Assembly (NCBI GenBank): GCA_946902875.1
Contig: OX336338.1
Coordinates: 6,253,971 to 6,317,970 of the forward strand
DNA: 64,000 nt
Direction of reading: 5' to 3'
DNA from: Nematopogon swammerdamellus
Taxonomy: Eukaryota > Arthropoda > Insecta > Lepidoptera > Adelidae
Shown: positions 1-10,297 of the stretch, one piece after another
How positions within the stretch are numbered: position 1 is the first letter of the stretch
Layout: every line of letters starts with the position of its first letter
Translations under genes and position numbers: made by a program
The notes under the pieces: model-generated
The model's database searches: none
Told to the model about the DNA's origin: nothing
The model's input: only the letters and a program-made list of their open reading frames with translations

Positions 1-105
1 TGTATATAAATGGTTTCTCCGAAACGGCCCTAACGATTTAGATGAAATTTTGTATCTTGAGAATGTTATTTTTTTCAAGTTTGTCTAGATAGGTGTAGAC
101 GCCGA
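1..105 (+). repeat. fragment of a dispersed repeat
   Basis: The stretch with GAAACGGCCCTAACGATTT followed by a T-rich run and GTCTAGATA matches, with scattered differences, the reverse complement of 47210-47315. Both look like the 3' part of the same dispersed element. The family cannot be named from this piece, and the left edge is cut by the window. Confidence 0.5.
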
Positions 106-703
106 GCAAGTCGCCCAGGTAGTAAACAGTAAATAAAGAAAAATTACTTATTTGTTTTCTTAATTTTCATTTATGTCCACGTTTGCAATAGATCGTTCCA
201 CACCGTGCGTCGCACCGCACGCTCGCTTGCGACGCTATTTCTCCATCCCGATTTGTACTGGACATCCGCTCGTTTGGTGTACATAGTCGTACGCTGCTAG
301 TCATACGCATGCTTCCAGCGCGAACATATACATATAGGTATCTAAAGCTAAACGTGTCGAGGCAATGTCTGACCAGTGTCGACAAACCAATACCACAACA
401 TACCTACCAACGCAGTTTTGAACTAATTCGAAGCTCAAAATAGGATAGAAATGACTGGATAAACAAATACATATCTATGTAGATACATTACAGACAAAGT
501 TGTCAATAATTTAAAGTTTTTAATGGTTGCAGACGAAAAAAGGCGGAAATAAGACTCAAACCGTGCTACTCGAGCACTGATGATTGAAACATGAACCGTA
601 TCTATGCAGATGTAAATAGGTGCGAGATTCATTGTACTCGTGCGGTGGCTGATACGTCGCGCCGACGATGAATGTTTGCGCGAAAATCCCACTATATATT
701 AAA
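106..703. other. spacer, no gene seen
   Basis: Moderately AT-rich DNA. The only open frames are short antisense ones without recognisable domains or codon character. No RNA gene or repeat was recognised. Confidence 0.5.
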
Positions 704-769
704 CTAGCTGTTGCCCGCGGCTTCGCTCGCGTGAAATTCGTATTTCAAAGAAGAATCTAAGTAACTAAG

Positions 770-960
770 GGCGAGGCCGAAGGCCGAGCTGCGTTCAGGT
801 AAACGATAAATCTTCTCAAATAAAGTAAGCAACTAACGGCGAGGCCGAAGGCCCAGCTGCATCCTGGAAGACAATAAACCTTCACGAAGAAAGTCAATAA
901 CTAAGGGCGAGGCCGAAGGCCGAGCTGCGTTCAGGTAAACCAAAAACCCTCTTCTGCCTT
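770..960. repeat. minisatellite array, short arm of copy A
   Basis: Three degenerate units of about 65 bases, each with the core GAGGCCGAAGGCCGAGCTGC followed by GTTCAGG-type sequence and an AAGAAAGTAAGTAACTAAGG spacer. The orientation is opposite to the array at 1640-2490, so the arms can pair. The core contains the short palindrome GGCCGAAGGCC. Confidence 0.85.
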
Positions 961-1074
961 CGGGCCTCGCCTTAAATGACTTCCTTTCTTCGATAGCATA
1001 TAATATCGTTTACTCCATCTATTTATTTAATAAAATATATAAAAAAGTAATATTAATAACTAAATAATTAAAAC

Positions 1075-1545
1075 CTACCTAACAAACATTAAAAGAACTA
1101 TCATAAAAGGAGCGTTTTCAAATGTTCCTAGAACACTTGCGGCATTACCCCGCTGGATGGCAAAGCTTACCGTTTGAATGAAGGGCCTACCCCTTGATTG
1201 CGGGACACCAGTTGCGTCCACCAGCAGAGACCCAAGCCTCTTCAAGAAGCTTTTGGCTTCAATGACTGCTCCACGCACCGAGGGTTTCAACCGCAAACGC
1301 AACAAATTCGAAATCTTGAATTATATATCTATATATTTATTGCGTTTGAGGCTGTCCGCCCAGGCCTCGGCCGCGCCGGTCGGTCTTGAAGATGCCCGAA
1401 CGTGACTTGGAGCCAATGTGAGAACACAAATGGCGTCCCACATCAAAGACCTACCCTTGGCCCATGGAACTAAGGTGATACCATCGGGCCTCTTGCCATC
1501 CAGCCGGGAATAACCGCAAGGTTTTAGGATGCACGGTATGTTTGC
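1075..1545 (-). pseudogene. captured LINE C-terminal fragment (copy A)
   Basis: Read on the minus strand, two or more frames together give the motifs GKRPDGITLVPW, MWDA, LAPSH, FVAFAVETLGPW and IQRGNAASVLGT. These resemble the C-terminal region of some non-LTR retrotransposon proteins. The RPDG...WDA arrangement fits the PD-(D/E)XK restriction-like endonuclease pattern seen in R2-type elements, which is an inference. The same end motif (RGNAASVLGT) occurs in a poly(A)-tailed LINE 3' end at 9718-9905, supporting a LINE origin. The longest single frame, at 1075-1305, has 76 codons. Frame changes between motifs show it is not a functional gene. Equivalent fragments lie in copies B and C. Confidence 0.7.
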
Positions 1546-1639
1546 CGTCAGAAGCGTGGACTTTATAATAAAATTTAAATTAATTTAACTCAATCTTAAT
1601 ATCGCTTAGTTACCTACTTTATTCGAGATGGTTTAGCTT

Positions 1640-2490
1640 CATCCAGAACGCAGCTCGGCCTTCGGCCTCGCCTTAGTTACTTACTTTCTTCAAGAAGGTT
1701 TACCTTCTTCCTGAACGCAGCTCGGCCTTCGGCTTGGCCCTTAGTTACTTGCTTTCTTCGAGATGGTTTAGCTTCTTCCCGAATGCAGTTCGGCCTTCGG
1801 CCTCGCCCTTATTTACTTGCTTTCTTCAACATGTTTTATTATTTATCAGAATGTAGCTCGACCTTCGGCCTCGCCTTAGTTACTCACTTTCTTTAAGATG
1901 ATTTAGCTTTTTCCTGAACGCAGCTCAGCCCTCGGCCTCGCCCTTAGTTACTTCCTTTCTTCGAGATGGTTTATTATTTATCAGAACGAAGCTCGGCCTT
2001 CGGCCTCGCCTTAGTTACTTACTTTCTTCAATATGGTTTAGCTTCTTCCTGAACGCAGCTCGGCCTTCGGCCTCGCCCTTAGTTAATTGCTTTCTTCGAT
2101 ATGGTTTATTATTTATCAGAATGTAGCTCGGCCTTCGGCCTCAGCTTAGTTACTTACTTTCTTCAAGATGGTTCAGCTTCTTCCTGAACGCAGCTCGGCC
2201 TTCGGCCTCGCCCTAGTTACTCGCTTTCTCTGAGATGGTTTATTATTTATCAGAACGTAGCTCGGCCTTCGGCCTCGCCTTAGTTACTTACTTTCTTCAA
2301 GATGGTTTAGCTTCTTCCTGAACGCAGCTCGGCCTTATAGTTACTTAATAGTTACTTACTTCATTCAAGAAAGAATGTTTTTTTTTCTTCCTGAACTCAG
2401 CTCCGACTTCCGCCTCGCCCTTAGTTACTTTCATCGAGAAAGAATATCGTTTACGTGAGCGCAGATCCGCCTTCGGCTCCGCCTTTAGTT
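1640..2490. repeat. minisatellite array, long arm of copy A
   Basis: About twelve degenerate units of 65-68 bases, each with CTTAGTTACTTACTTTCTTC, a variable AAGATGGTTTA segment, and the core GCAGCTCGGCCTTCGGCCTC. Two unit variants alternate (TTCTTCCTGAACGCAG and ATTTATCAGAACGTAG), a higher-order dimer. The array is the inverse of 770-960. Confidence 0.85.
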
Positions 2491-2842
2491 ACTTACTTTT
2501 TTTTTTAATACGAATTTCACGCTAGCGAAGCCGCGGGCAACAGAAATATTAATTGCACCAATGACAGCGACATAAGTTCGACTTAAATTTTTTTTATTTT
2601 TTATTTATCAAACATTTTGTCACCGGCCAGCTCACGTCGAGATGACAGTTCTCCGTTGTCAACTTGTCATTTAAATATTATAATAATTTTAATTTTTATT
2701 ATATTTTTTTGTTTATTATGTTAATCCGGGATATACACTGTCACTATACAAAGTTTCGTCAAATTCCGTTCAGTGGTTTTTGCGTGATGCGCGTACAGAC
2801 AAAGAGAGATTATTAATTTAACGATTTTATTATATGTGTAGA

Positions 2843-3640
2843 TGTAGAAGATATGTAAGTTTATTATATACATATATATGCTTATTAAAGTATTTATGTA
2901 GTATTCGTATGTAGTTTATCATACATATTTCTTTACAGTCTAACACATTGCCACAAACTATTCTTGTTCGCCTGCATGTACTTCTCCCACATACCAAAGT
3001 TTAGTTAGAATAGTAGAGTATAGAGTAATTAGAATGCCTCGCGGCATTAAGCTCGCCTGTTGTACCTAATTTTTATAAATTGGTGTTCATTAAAGAATAC
3101 ATACATACATACATACATACATAGATCACAGAACAACGATCGAGCCACACCGCCCGCGCAAGACTGGTCTGGTACAAAACTCCTTGAGGTAGATAATATT
3201 CACATTAAAATTTTCTTTACTGGATGCAAATATGAGATACCTATATTACGTCGTAGTAGTACTTGAAGATAGAGCAAGTACACCGTGCTGCGTGCGTGTT
3301 GGTACCGAAGCTCACCTGCCGTGCCGAGCGGTGGCGCGCGGCGGTGGCCGCGTGGAACGGAGGCGGTGCAGCAGCGTTATAACAAAGTAGCTGGCACTAA
3401 GCTCTTTGCGCTAATTACCGCAGCATGGCCGGTACAACCTCTCCGCCTCACCCCACAGCCCTCTCACCGCCACTCCCGCCACCCCCGAGCCGCCATGCCT
3501 CTACAGACGACCTCCAGCCCGCGGGTGCAGGCTCCGCCGCCGATACAATAAAGACGATACAATTTTAGGAAAACAAAATACAGGTAGGTTAATTAGGTAT
3601 GTATTAATTAAGTATGCATAATTAGGTTTTAATTTTTTAA
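2843..3640. other. spacer with CATA microsatellite and GC patch
   Basis: No gene recognised. A (CATA) run lies at about 3099-3123. A fragment at 3125-3165 containing ACCGCCCGCGC recurs in inverted form at about 56645-56685, marking another dispersed repeat. A GC-rich patch at about 3285-3545 has short overlapping frames, including a 47-codon frame from ATG 3424 (rich in Pro, Ser and Ala), but no known domain. Confidence 0.5.
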
Positions 3641-3896
3641 CGAGCGATTTGTTGTTATATCCGCCCAAAATACTTGTAACACATATTCTGTGAAAATTTC
3701 AACGGGCTAGCTATTACGGTTCCAAAGATTCAGCCATCGGACAGACTGACAGACAGACAGACATAGGTTGTAGGCTTAGTAATAGGCTTCCGTACGGGGT
3801 ACGGAAACCTAAAAAATATACAGCTGTAGGACATACAGACAGACGGCGTAGGCTTAGGTTATAGGCTTCCGTACGGGATACGGAAACCTAAAAAGG
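3640..3896 (+). mobile_element. 3' part of short ACGGAACCCTAAAA-type DNA element
   Basis: Contains the family hallmarks CACATATTCTGTGAAAATTTC, a (GACA)n tract and the terminal TACGGAAACCTAAAAA. The terminal segment is duplicated in tandem (about 3768-3815 and 3845-3896). Related copies are at 15316-15704, 26100-26440, 33603-34003 and 56112-56468. The superfamily is not assigned. Confidence 0.6.
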
Positions 3897-5274
3897 AAAT
3901 TTCTGTTCGAGCGCATTATTTCGCATTCGTAATTTTTTACCCGACTACGGCGAAGCGAAAAGGAGGGTAATGTGTTTATTTAACCTTACACACACACCCT
4001 ATGTCATTTCATAAAGTTTTTACATGCATATTCGAAGCAATTATTTTAACATAATTTATTTTGTATTTCATTTCTACATTGTTTTACCCGTTTCACCTCG
4101 CAGCTCGTTGAATATGCCGCCTCGGCCAGTGCGCGCGCGCTCGCACGGTGGTCTCGGCGTCCGCGCTGACGGATCAGCCGGCGCGGCGCGCGGCGCGCGG
4201 AGCGCGGTCAGTCCTACCTAAGGGATACCGCAATCGATATTCCATTCACGATTATCGAGTGAGCTAGTTGCGTCGAGAAATTCGCCCGCTGTCGCTCTGA
4301 CGCCGTCGACTATGATATTAATCGCAACGGTCCGAATAGTCTGCGAGGGGGTGAAGGTGGGGGGCGGGGGCGAGGGCGCGCGGAGGTGGCCCGCTACTCC
4401 GTACAGCGAGTTCGTTTATCGGACGTGCATTATGCACAGGAACGAGACAAAGTTGGAAGTGGATGGCGAGGAGTGTATGAACCCCGGTTCGTCGGCCCCG
4501 CGCGCGCCGTGACTCGAATCACAAGCCCAACCCGTACTTCCGCTCCCGTCCGCCGCCGCGCCGCGCCGCGCCGCCGGCACCGACGTAATTACAAACGGAA
4601 AATTCAAACACACCAACCAGTCGGTCGTGCACGGACAAATTTCGGCGAACTACCGACGAATAATGGACAGGCACTAGTGCTAGAATACATTATTGAAGAC
4701 GCGCGCGAAGCTAGCTAGCAAATCTACTCCGCACCACACTGTTACCAATATTTTTTACACCTTTTTTTATTTCACCTTATGTGTGGCGCCGTGTCACACA
4801 TAACGACGCCCGGTCGTATTCGTTGTGAATGTCATGCCGGCCTGACAGATGCCTAATTACTCCCCTCTTTTAGTACCCGAGACTGTACTACAACATCTTT
4901 GGAATCCACGAAATTTTGCGCGGAAGATCGTACAAGTGTAATAGGTAAGACTGTAAGAGTAATTAGACGTTTTCAGTTCACTCTGCTGCACTCGTGCATA
5001 ATCAGCCAAAAGTCGCAATGACTCAATGATCTTATGAAAGGTTATTATGATTATGAAAGATAATTATGATTTCCAAATAAAAACCGGCCAAATACGAGTT
5101 TAATTGATAATTTCTTTTTTATTATTTGTTGTGTTATTTTGAAGTTTGCACTATAATCACACCGTCATTCATTCAGTTCAATTCAATTATTACTGTTTTT
5201 TACCGAGCAAAAACAAAAAAAAAACTTGAAAAAAATAACACGTTTATTGTATGGGGACTGCCCTTAATTTGTTA
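3897..5274. other. spacer with CpG-rich patches, no gene recognised
   Basis: CpG-rich patches lie at about 4115-4220 and 4495-4600 in AT-rich DNA. The frames there change reading across the patches and have no recognised domains; they look like by-products of GC-rich sequence. Such patches recur through the window and may be cis-regulatory or fixed non-coding DNA; this is inference. Confidence 0.45.
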
Positions 5275-5456
5275 ATTTTTTTATTATTATTCGTTAGGAT
5301 ATCGGCCATAATACCACATATTCTGTGACAATTTAAACTGGCTACATATTACGGTTCAAAAGATAATATACCTGATGTTAAAAGATAGAACACGCAGACG
5401 GACAGTTAGACGGCGTAAGCTTAGTAATAGCGTCCCGTATGGTACGGAACCCTAAA
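5275..5456 (+). mobile_element. 3' part of short ACGGAACCCTAAAA-type DNA element
   Basis: A decayed copy with ATATCGGCCATAATACC, CACATATTCTGTGACAATTT and terminal ACGGAACCCTAAAAAC, matching the 3' half of the element at 15316-15704. Confidence 0.55.
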
Positions 5457-6129
5457 AACATTCTAGATTGTAATTTCAAAACAAGGACTTCACCTAAATT
5501 GGTATCTTAAAGCATGTGCAATAAAGCACATTACTTAATGCACTATGCACTAATGCACTATTCTACACGTTTCATTACAAGTGCGTATAAGGAATCCAAG
5601 TTGAAAATTAAGCACCTAACGGTACGTGCTGTTACCTAACACCTCCTTACTTCCATTGAGTCGCTACCTTGCAGTCCTCAGCGCAGCCGGTTCGCCTGCT
5701 AACTAGGACTGCGCTCTTGCAAGGGCGGACGTGGACGCAGTGTCCCAGCGGTCGCCGTCCGCCGCCAAACTCCATATGGTGTGTCGGTACCTACTTAATC
5801 GTGCACTCGTGTGTATACACAACGATTTACAGCACAAAAGTGCCAGTCTCTCTCTTGTATTACCGATCTACGGAACAATAAAGTGGAGTCTCCGACGAAT
5901 ATAAATAAGGAGTGCCGTATGCAGGCAGCGCCCCCGCCGCCACAAGCAGTGGCGGCACTAGTTGTCGGCGACCGCCGCCGACGGTGGGCCTCGCGCCTGA
6001 GGGGGCCTCGCAAAAATTCATTTACCCTAGCTGACTCCCTTTGGAATCGCGTGATCCCAAACATTCTCATCAATGTATGGTGGCACACTTTGGGCTATTC
6101 CTTGTTGGGTTATTGGATAGGAAGGTGTT
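5457..6129. other. spacer, no gene recognised
   Basis: Mixed composition. A GC-rich patch at about 5660-6000 gives overlapping frames on both strands (for example 5811-6131 + and 5795-6088 -) with no recognisable domain, so none is called. Confidence 0.4.
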
Positions 6130-6515
6130 GAACTAAGCTTGCGATGGCTTCACCGAACATATCCGGGCCCATCGGCAGTAGAGCAGGGTGTTAATCGAGG
6201 TCGGGACTAGCGAGTGGCCACTCTAAATTTCCCGCGCATGCTTCACTTTTCGGGTCGCATCAAGCCCTCGTCAACTAGTCTGCGTTGACTAGGACGCGGG
6301 GAACCACCAGTCCCGCTCTCGACCTCCCTCTCTCTACCTATCCATATTCTGTAGGATGCTTCCAGTGACGTTTTTGAAGCTCTCTTCATATAATTTATTA
6401 TGAGCTTAGCGTCGATCTTGGCAGCTCTAGATTCTTGAAGAGACTGTAGAGCGACTTCGCTGGTAGTCCTATTGCTCCGACTTCCACAGCGAAGAGATCA
6501 GTCTTGAATCGTTTT
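6130..6515 (-). pseudogene. decayed non-LTR retrotransposon (LINE) 3' coding remnant
   Basis: On the minus strand, 6515 to about 6365 reads KTDLFAVEVGAIGLPAKSLY and then a frame broken by stops. This resembles the region after the reverse transcriptase core in many LINE proteins (VEVGARG...A.SL). The downstream part to about 6130 reads like the Arg/Gly-rich tail common to such proteins. Stops and frame shifts show it is dead. It is related in kind to the remnant at 20690-20886. Confidence 0.5.
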
Positions 6516-7892
6516 TTTTTTTAATTTGTGATTGTTCATGTAATTTTTGTCAACATTTGTTTAGCAATAAAACTCATTATACTCATACATCAGGGTCATT
6601 CTATTTATCGTTTTCTTTCTGAATGGGAAATGAAAGAGGCCTCGCAAAGCTGATGTCGCTGACGTCTACATTTTGGTCTAGCACCGCCACTGGCGAGAAG
6701 CCCGATTAGTACACGGAGTTCGTCGCAAAGTAATCAGACGCTCTGTGCGACTCTCCTCATTTCATTCCAGGCGCATTGGACGCTTCCTCTTTCCTTTTCC
6801 TATCGGTCAGCAGTGACCACGCGCCGACACCCGAGCGTGCACATTCACCGCGGCCAATACGGTATTCTCCGTCACGTACTGCGGCCGCGCCGCCGCCGCC
6901 GGTGACGAATCCTTGCGCCGAGCCGACTGGTGGCGCAACTCAATGGATCAATACTACCAAAAGTCGTAGGACGCGAATTAGAGTGATGTCGATATTTTGT
7001 TCTGGAAAAACAAAACTAACAACACGGGCGGTCATACGAAAGTTGTTTTGTGCATAAGCGATTTCATATCAGTTCTGTGGGGCATAATGAAAGTAAATTT
7101 ATCATTACCTTAGACTAAAAGTAATTTTTATTTTATTAAGAAACTTAACAGGTTATTTACAAACATTTAAACAATTTATAAATTAAAAATTATTAAATAA
7201 ACTATAACTACCTATCAAATAAAATTTACCTACCTAGAAATATGACTAATTAAAAAACTATAACTAAAAACTAGATACTAACTTATAAATTATAATATAT
7301 TTCCTCAAGGGGCGTCGTTCCCGGGATGGTTACCTTACCTTTAATTAAGAATTATGGCGATATTTGGCTCGATGAAAAAGCTGAAACGAAACAAAGTCAT
7401 CTGAATTAATATTTATACAAGAATAGGTATTTTAAACTATTTCTAAATGGCATAGTTCATTAGATAATATCGTCCATGAAAGAGATCGTACTGTAATAAT
7501 TAGATATACATATATGTAGTAGCGTTACTGTAGTATACCTACTTGAATGAATTTAAAAGCACAGGTACCTAATTTAATAGGATCAAGTGTAATTACAACA
7601 CGAAAAACCAAATATTATGTACTTAATAGTTTACGGACGGGCATCGCTGATTGATTTTACATGTACTACCGAATGTCTGACTGTGTCTACAAAATCGGGT
7701 TGGGTGAGCGGGGCGGCGGCGCGGCGGCGGTACGGTTGCACGCGTGGGTGTGGTTCCGCCTCAACTCTGAATGTCTGTATGTAAAGGTGAAAACACATTG
7801 GCAGCATTCCACTGAAGCAGAGGGGCGCGGCACGGGGCGCCGCGGCAGCGGAGCTACGCGTCGCGGCAAGCAATTAGTTTTTTTAAATTTTA
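6516..7892. other. spacer, mostly AT-rich with two GC patches
   Basis: The stretch 7080-7660 is very AT-rich and featureless. GC patches at about 6780-6970 and 7690-7870 produce short overlapping frames on both strands with no recognisable domain. No gene is supported. Confidence 0.45.
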
Positions 7893-8214
7893 CTAGCTTT
7901 TGCCCGCGGCTTCGCTCGCGTGAAATTCATATTTAAAAAGAACCCGCTACCACACCACGGTTTCGGCGGGAGGAACAATTCGTTTTGTATGAGAGCCACA
8001 TCTTAGCGTAACCGGAACTGAATTTTATTTCAAATGTGCTTGTACTAAGTTTCAACGAATTCGTATGATCGATTTAAGAGTTATGGAGGAAAATACATAC
8101 ATACAGAAAATATTTCTAAAAATCGTAAATTTAGTTTTAGTATCATACGTAGAGTCTACAGACGCATGTGTCTCATAAAACAAAGTAACTTGCTCCATGA
8201 CCATCCCTTACAGA
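7893..8214 (-). mobile_element. short Helitron-like element, copy 1
   Basis: On the minus strand it begins TCTGTAAGGGATGGTCATGG (8214 downward) and ends with a GC-rich hairpin and CTAG (7896-7893) before a T. The same element is at 32475-32807 and 44202-44562. All three share the 5' end, the TGATACTAAAACTAAATT block and the hairpin end GCGAAGCCGCGGGC (varied), and all sit between A and T. About 320-360 bases long, non-coding. Confidence 0.7.
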
Positions 8215-8251
8215 ATTATTATTAGTATTGAATAATGAAAGACATATAGCC

Positions 8252-8312
8252 ATAAGGTGTCTAACGACGCCCATGCACATTCGGTCGTATGCGGGGGTTG
8301 GGAATGCCATGG
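8252..8312 (+). repeat. fragment of a dispersed repeat (CATAAGGTGTCTAACGACG family)
   Basis: Contains CATAAGGTGTCTAACGACGC, a CATTCGGTCGTATGCGGGGG-type stretch and GAATGCCATGG. Related copies lie at 16475-16510, 47571-47640, 55504-55605 and 56905-56985. The family cannot be named; no ends are visible. Confidence 0.6.
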
Positions 8313-8876
8313 CTTTTTTTCGTATGAACAGTGTGAACGCTCCGCTACAGTGCAGTTACGCCTAGTGCGGTCGCTGCTTTATTCATCCTCTCATTAGCGT
8401 CATTTCATTACGCCGACAGCTCGTGCATCTGCGCCGCCGCCTTGTCGCCTCCACCGCCGCCGCCCGCCGCCGCGCCGCGCGACGACGCGACTCGGGCAGT
8501 GTAGAAACGAGTTCTTTTGTTCGAGCTAAATTAATAACGAGAGCGACAGCTTGTTTGTACGATCCCGTTATCTTATTTATTCGTTAATAAATATTACATT
8601 CAATCATCGTTACAAATATACAAGACGTTGTTGTGAAATGCAACCTACCGCATAACATTTTAATATTCGCTTCGATGTTATTAACAATATGTCAGCAATA
8701 AAATGCGACGTGACCCTAGATAGGAGTTGAACCATAGCGGATACTTAATTTTCTACCCGGAGGGACTGGGTGATACCTACGTTCCACATACACACCGTCT
8801 TGTGCGGTCCGATAGATAGAGAATAGATACTAGATCCGCGGCAGAAGGCAATATGTGCATTTTGCTAATCGTACGT
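8313..8876. other. spacer with CpG-rich patch
   Basis: A GC-rich patch of GCC-type trinucleotides lies at about 8425-8495; the remainder is AT-rich. No coding potential was recognised. Confidence 0.45.
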
Positions 8877-9030
8877 TTGTATGTATGTATGTATGTATGT
8901 ATGTATGTATGTATGTATGTATGTATGTATGTATGTATGTATGTATGTATGTATGTATGTATGTATGTATGTATGTATGTATGCATTGCATGCATGCATG
9001 CATGTATGTATGCATGTATGTATGTATGTG
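8877..9030. repeat. (GTAT)n tetranucleotide microsatellite with ATGC end
   Basis: About 105 bases of uninterrupted GTAT units, then a short run of GCAT units (about 8984-9004) and a second degenerate GTAT run to about 9028. Open frames through it on both strands (Met-Tyr-Val-Cys repeats) are artefacts of the repeat. Confidence 0.98.
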
Positions 9031-9194
9031 CACTTGCAATCGCAATACTTATACCTAGGTCTACCTACATTTGCTTGCCTTTGTTCGATGCTAACTCGTT
9101 ACAAAGTCCACTGTAACATTGTTCATATCTGTCCATAAATATGCATTCAATATTATGACATGAGCAGATGATAGAATAATGTACATAATAGTCA

Positions 9195-9262
9195 CCAATC
9201 CTTCAATTCAACACCGATTACTCTGCTTGCCCCACTTGTCGAGAAAGAGCGTGTGGTATGTC
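9195..9262 (-). repeat. SINE fragment
   Basis: Carries CAACACCGATTACTCTGCTT and CGTGTGGTATGT, the reverse complement of the segment GGGTAAGCAGAGTAATCGGT found at about 45650, 49150 (inverted) and 59895. A piece of a dispersed SINE-like family. Confidence 0.5.
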
Positions 9263-9717
9263 ATTAATCCTTTTAAAATAAGAAACTTGCTTACCTGGGT
9301 AAGTATCTGGTTATTTGTATTAATTATATCAATGTTTCTTGTTCGGCTTGTACCTACCATTGAGGTTGAAACTTGAAAGCGCCCCGTCCGCGGGTTAGTC
9401 GTGTTTCGTCCGCGTGCCGCCCGACGCCATTCGCGTCATATATGAATAAGAAAAAGAATAAGAATATTATATATATTTATTTTTCACTTCAAAATTAGGT
9501 ACAACACACTAGACTAGACATCTATAACTATCAATAGAAGAGAAAAAAAGGACTGGACATAGCCTATGCTGAATCTAATGAATATTTCATATCTCGATGT
9601 TATAATCCTCAGATCAGTCATATAATCCTATCCTATGGCCTATTTAAATTTTTTGCGAAATTTTATAACAATTTACCTCCTCTGGAATCTGAGTTGAGTT
9701 GTATTTATGACTCTAAC
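9263..9717. other. spacer, nothing recognised
   Basis: AT-rich with one short GC patch at about 9375-9440. No gene, repeat or RNA recognised. Confidence 0.5.
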
Positions 9718-9905
9718 TTTTTTTCTTTTTTTTTTTTTATTAACAAGGTATTTTTATTAATTTCTGTTTAGAAAATCACAATAACAATGAAAAAAACTAA
9801 AACTAAAATTAACACCTATTAAATAAAAAAAATTTCATCCATCTCCGCCGATTCCCCCACCGTGCCCAAAACACTAGCCGCGTTGCCCCTTGACTCTAAC
9901 TCTAT
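9718..9905 (-). pseudogene. 5'-truncated LINE 3' end with poly(A) tail
   Basis: On the minus strand the frame from 9905 gives RGNAASVLGTVGESAEMDE and ends at a stop near 9818, followed by a short 3' UTR with AATAAAAATACC and a poly(A) tail, seen as T-runs at 9718-9740 on the plus strand. The RGNAASVLGT motif is the same as in the fragments inside the three large Helitron-like elements, so this is evidence that those fragments come from a LINE. Confidence 0.65.
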
Positions 9906-10180
9906 TTATTACTGCGTAAACAAATTGCCGAAGCACACATTTACAGAAAGAAAATTATCATACATAACATAACTAATTTAAATTTAATTAAATTTTTTAA
10001 ATAATTATGTAAATAATAAAAAAATTATACCTAACCACACCATATAAAAATAAAATAATAGGCCATAGAATTGGTGTTAACAAAAATATATTTTAATCTC
10101 TACATAACATAACAGAAAGAAAAATCCGCATAACTAAAATGAATTTAATGAAGGTAAATCGCGCATATGCATATGTTATA
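9906..10180. other. AT-rich spacer
   Basis: Low-complexity A/T-rich DNA up to the mariner end. Nothing recognised. The TA at 10179-10180 is the mariner target duplication. Confidence 0.5.
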
Positions 10181-10297
10181 CAGGGTGTCCAGTGGCAGAT
10201 TTCAAACTTCGAACATTTTTAATTTTCGAACGCGTCAATCTGTCAAAATAAAAATGGCGCCATTCGACGCAGCGAAGTTGCGGATTTTTTCTATGCT

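Larger units (their letters stand above)
704..2842 (-). mobile_element. large Helitron-like non-autonomous element, copy A
   Basis: Read on the minus strand, the element starts with TC (2842-2841) after an A and ends with CTAG (707-704) before a T, the A|T insertion and TC...CTRR ends expected of Helitrons. Just inside the 3' end is a GC-rich hairpin (CGCG-A-GC, loop GAA, GC-CGCG) about 10 bases before CTAG. The 5' part (about 2590-2842) matches the same part of copy B, including the stretch AAGTTTCGTCAAATTCCG. Inside are two GC-rich minisatellite arrays in opposite orientation (about 770-960 and 1640-2490) around a LINE-derived coding fragment. No Rep/helicase gene is present, so it would depend on a helper. 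A second, inverted near-copy of the hairpin end lies at about 2505-2542, without CTAG. Confidence 0.7.

Noticed and set aside
1075..1305. Functional 76-residue gene
   Set aside because: It is the end of a captured LINE fragment repeated in copies B and C with frame breaks.
700..2560. Simple terminal inverted repeat transposon defined by the two CGCGAGCGAAGCC ends
   Set aside because: Sequence beyond the right hairpin (2543-2842) is shared with copy B, so the element extends further; only TC/CTAG ends with an A|T site explain all copies.
3285..3551. Small proline-rich protein or first exon
   Set aside because: Overlapping frames in a GC patch, no Iroquois N-terminal motif, no convincing splice support; a donor-like CAG|GTAGGT at about 3583 lies after stops.
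8900..9030. CRISPR-like array
   Set aside because: Uniform tetranucleotide repeat without spacers.
8777..9138. Met-Tyr-Val-Cys and His-Thr-Tyr-Ile repeat proteins
   Set aside because: Translation of the GTAT microsatellite in different frames.
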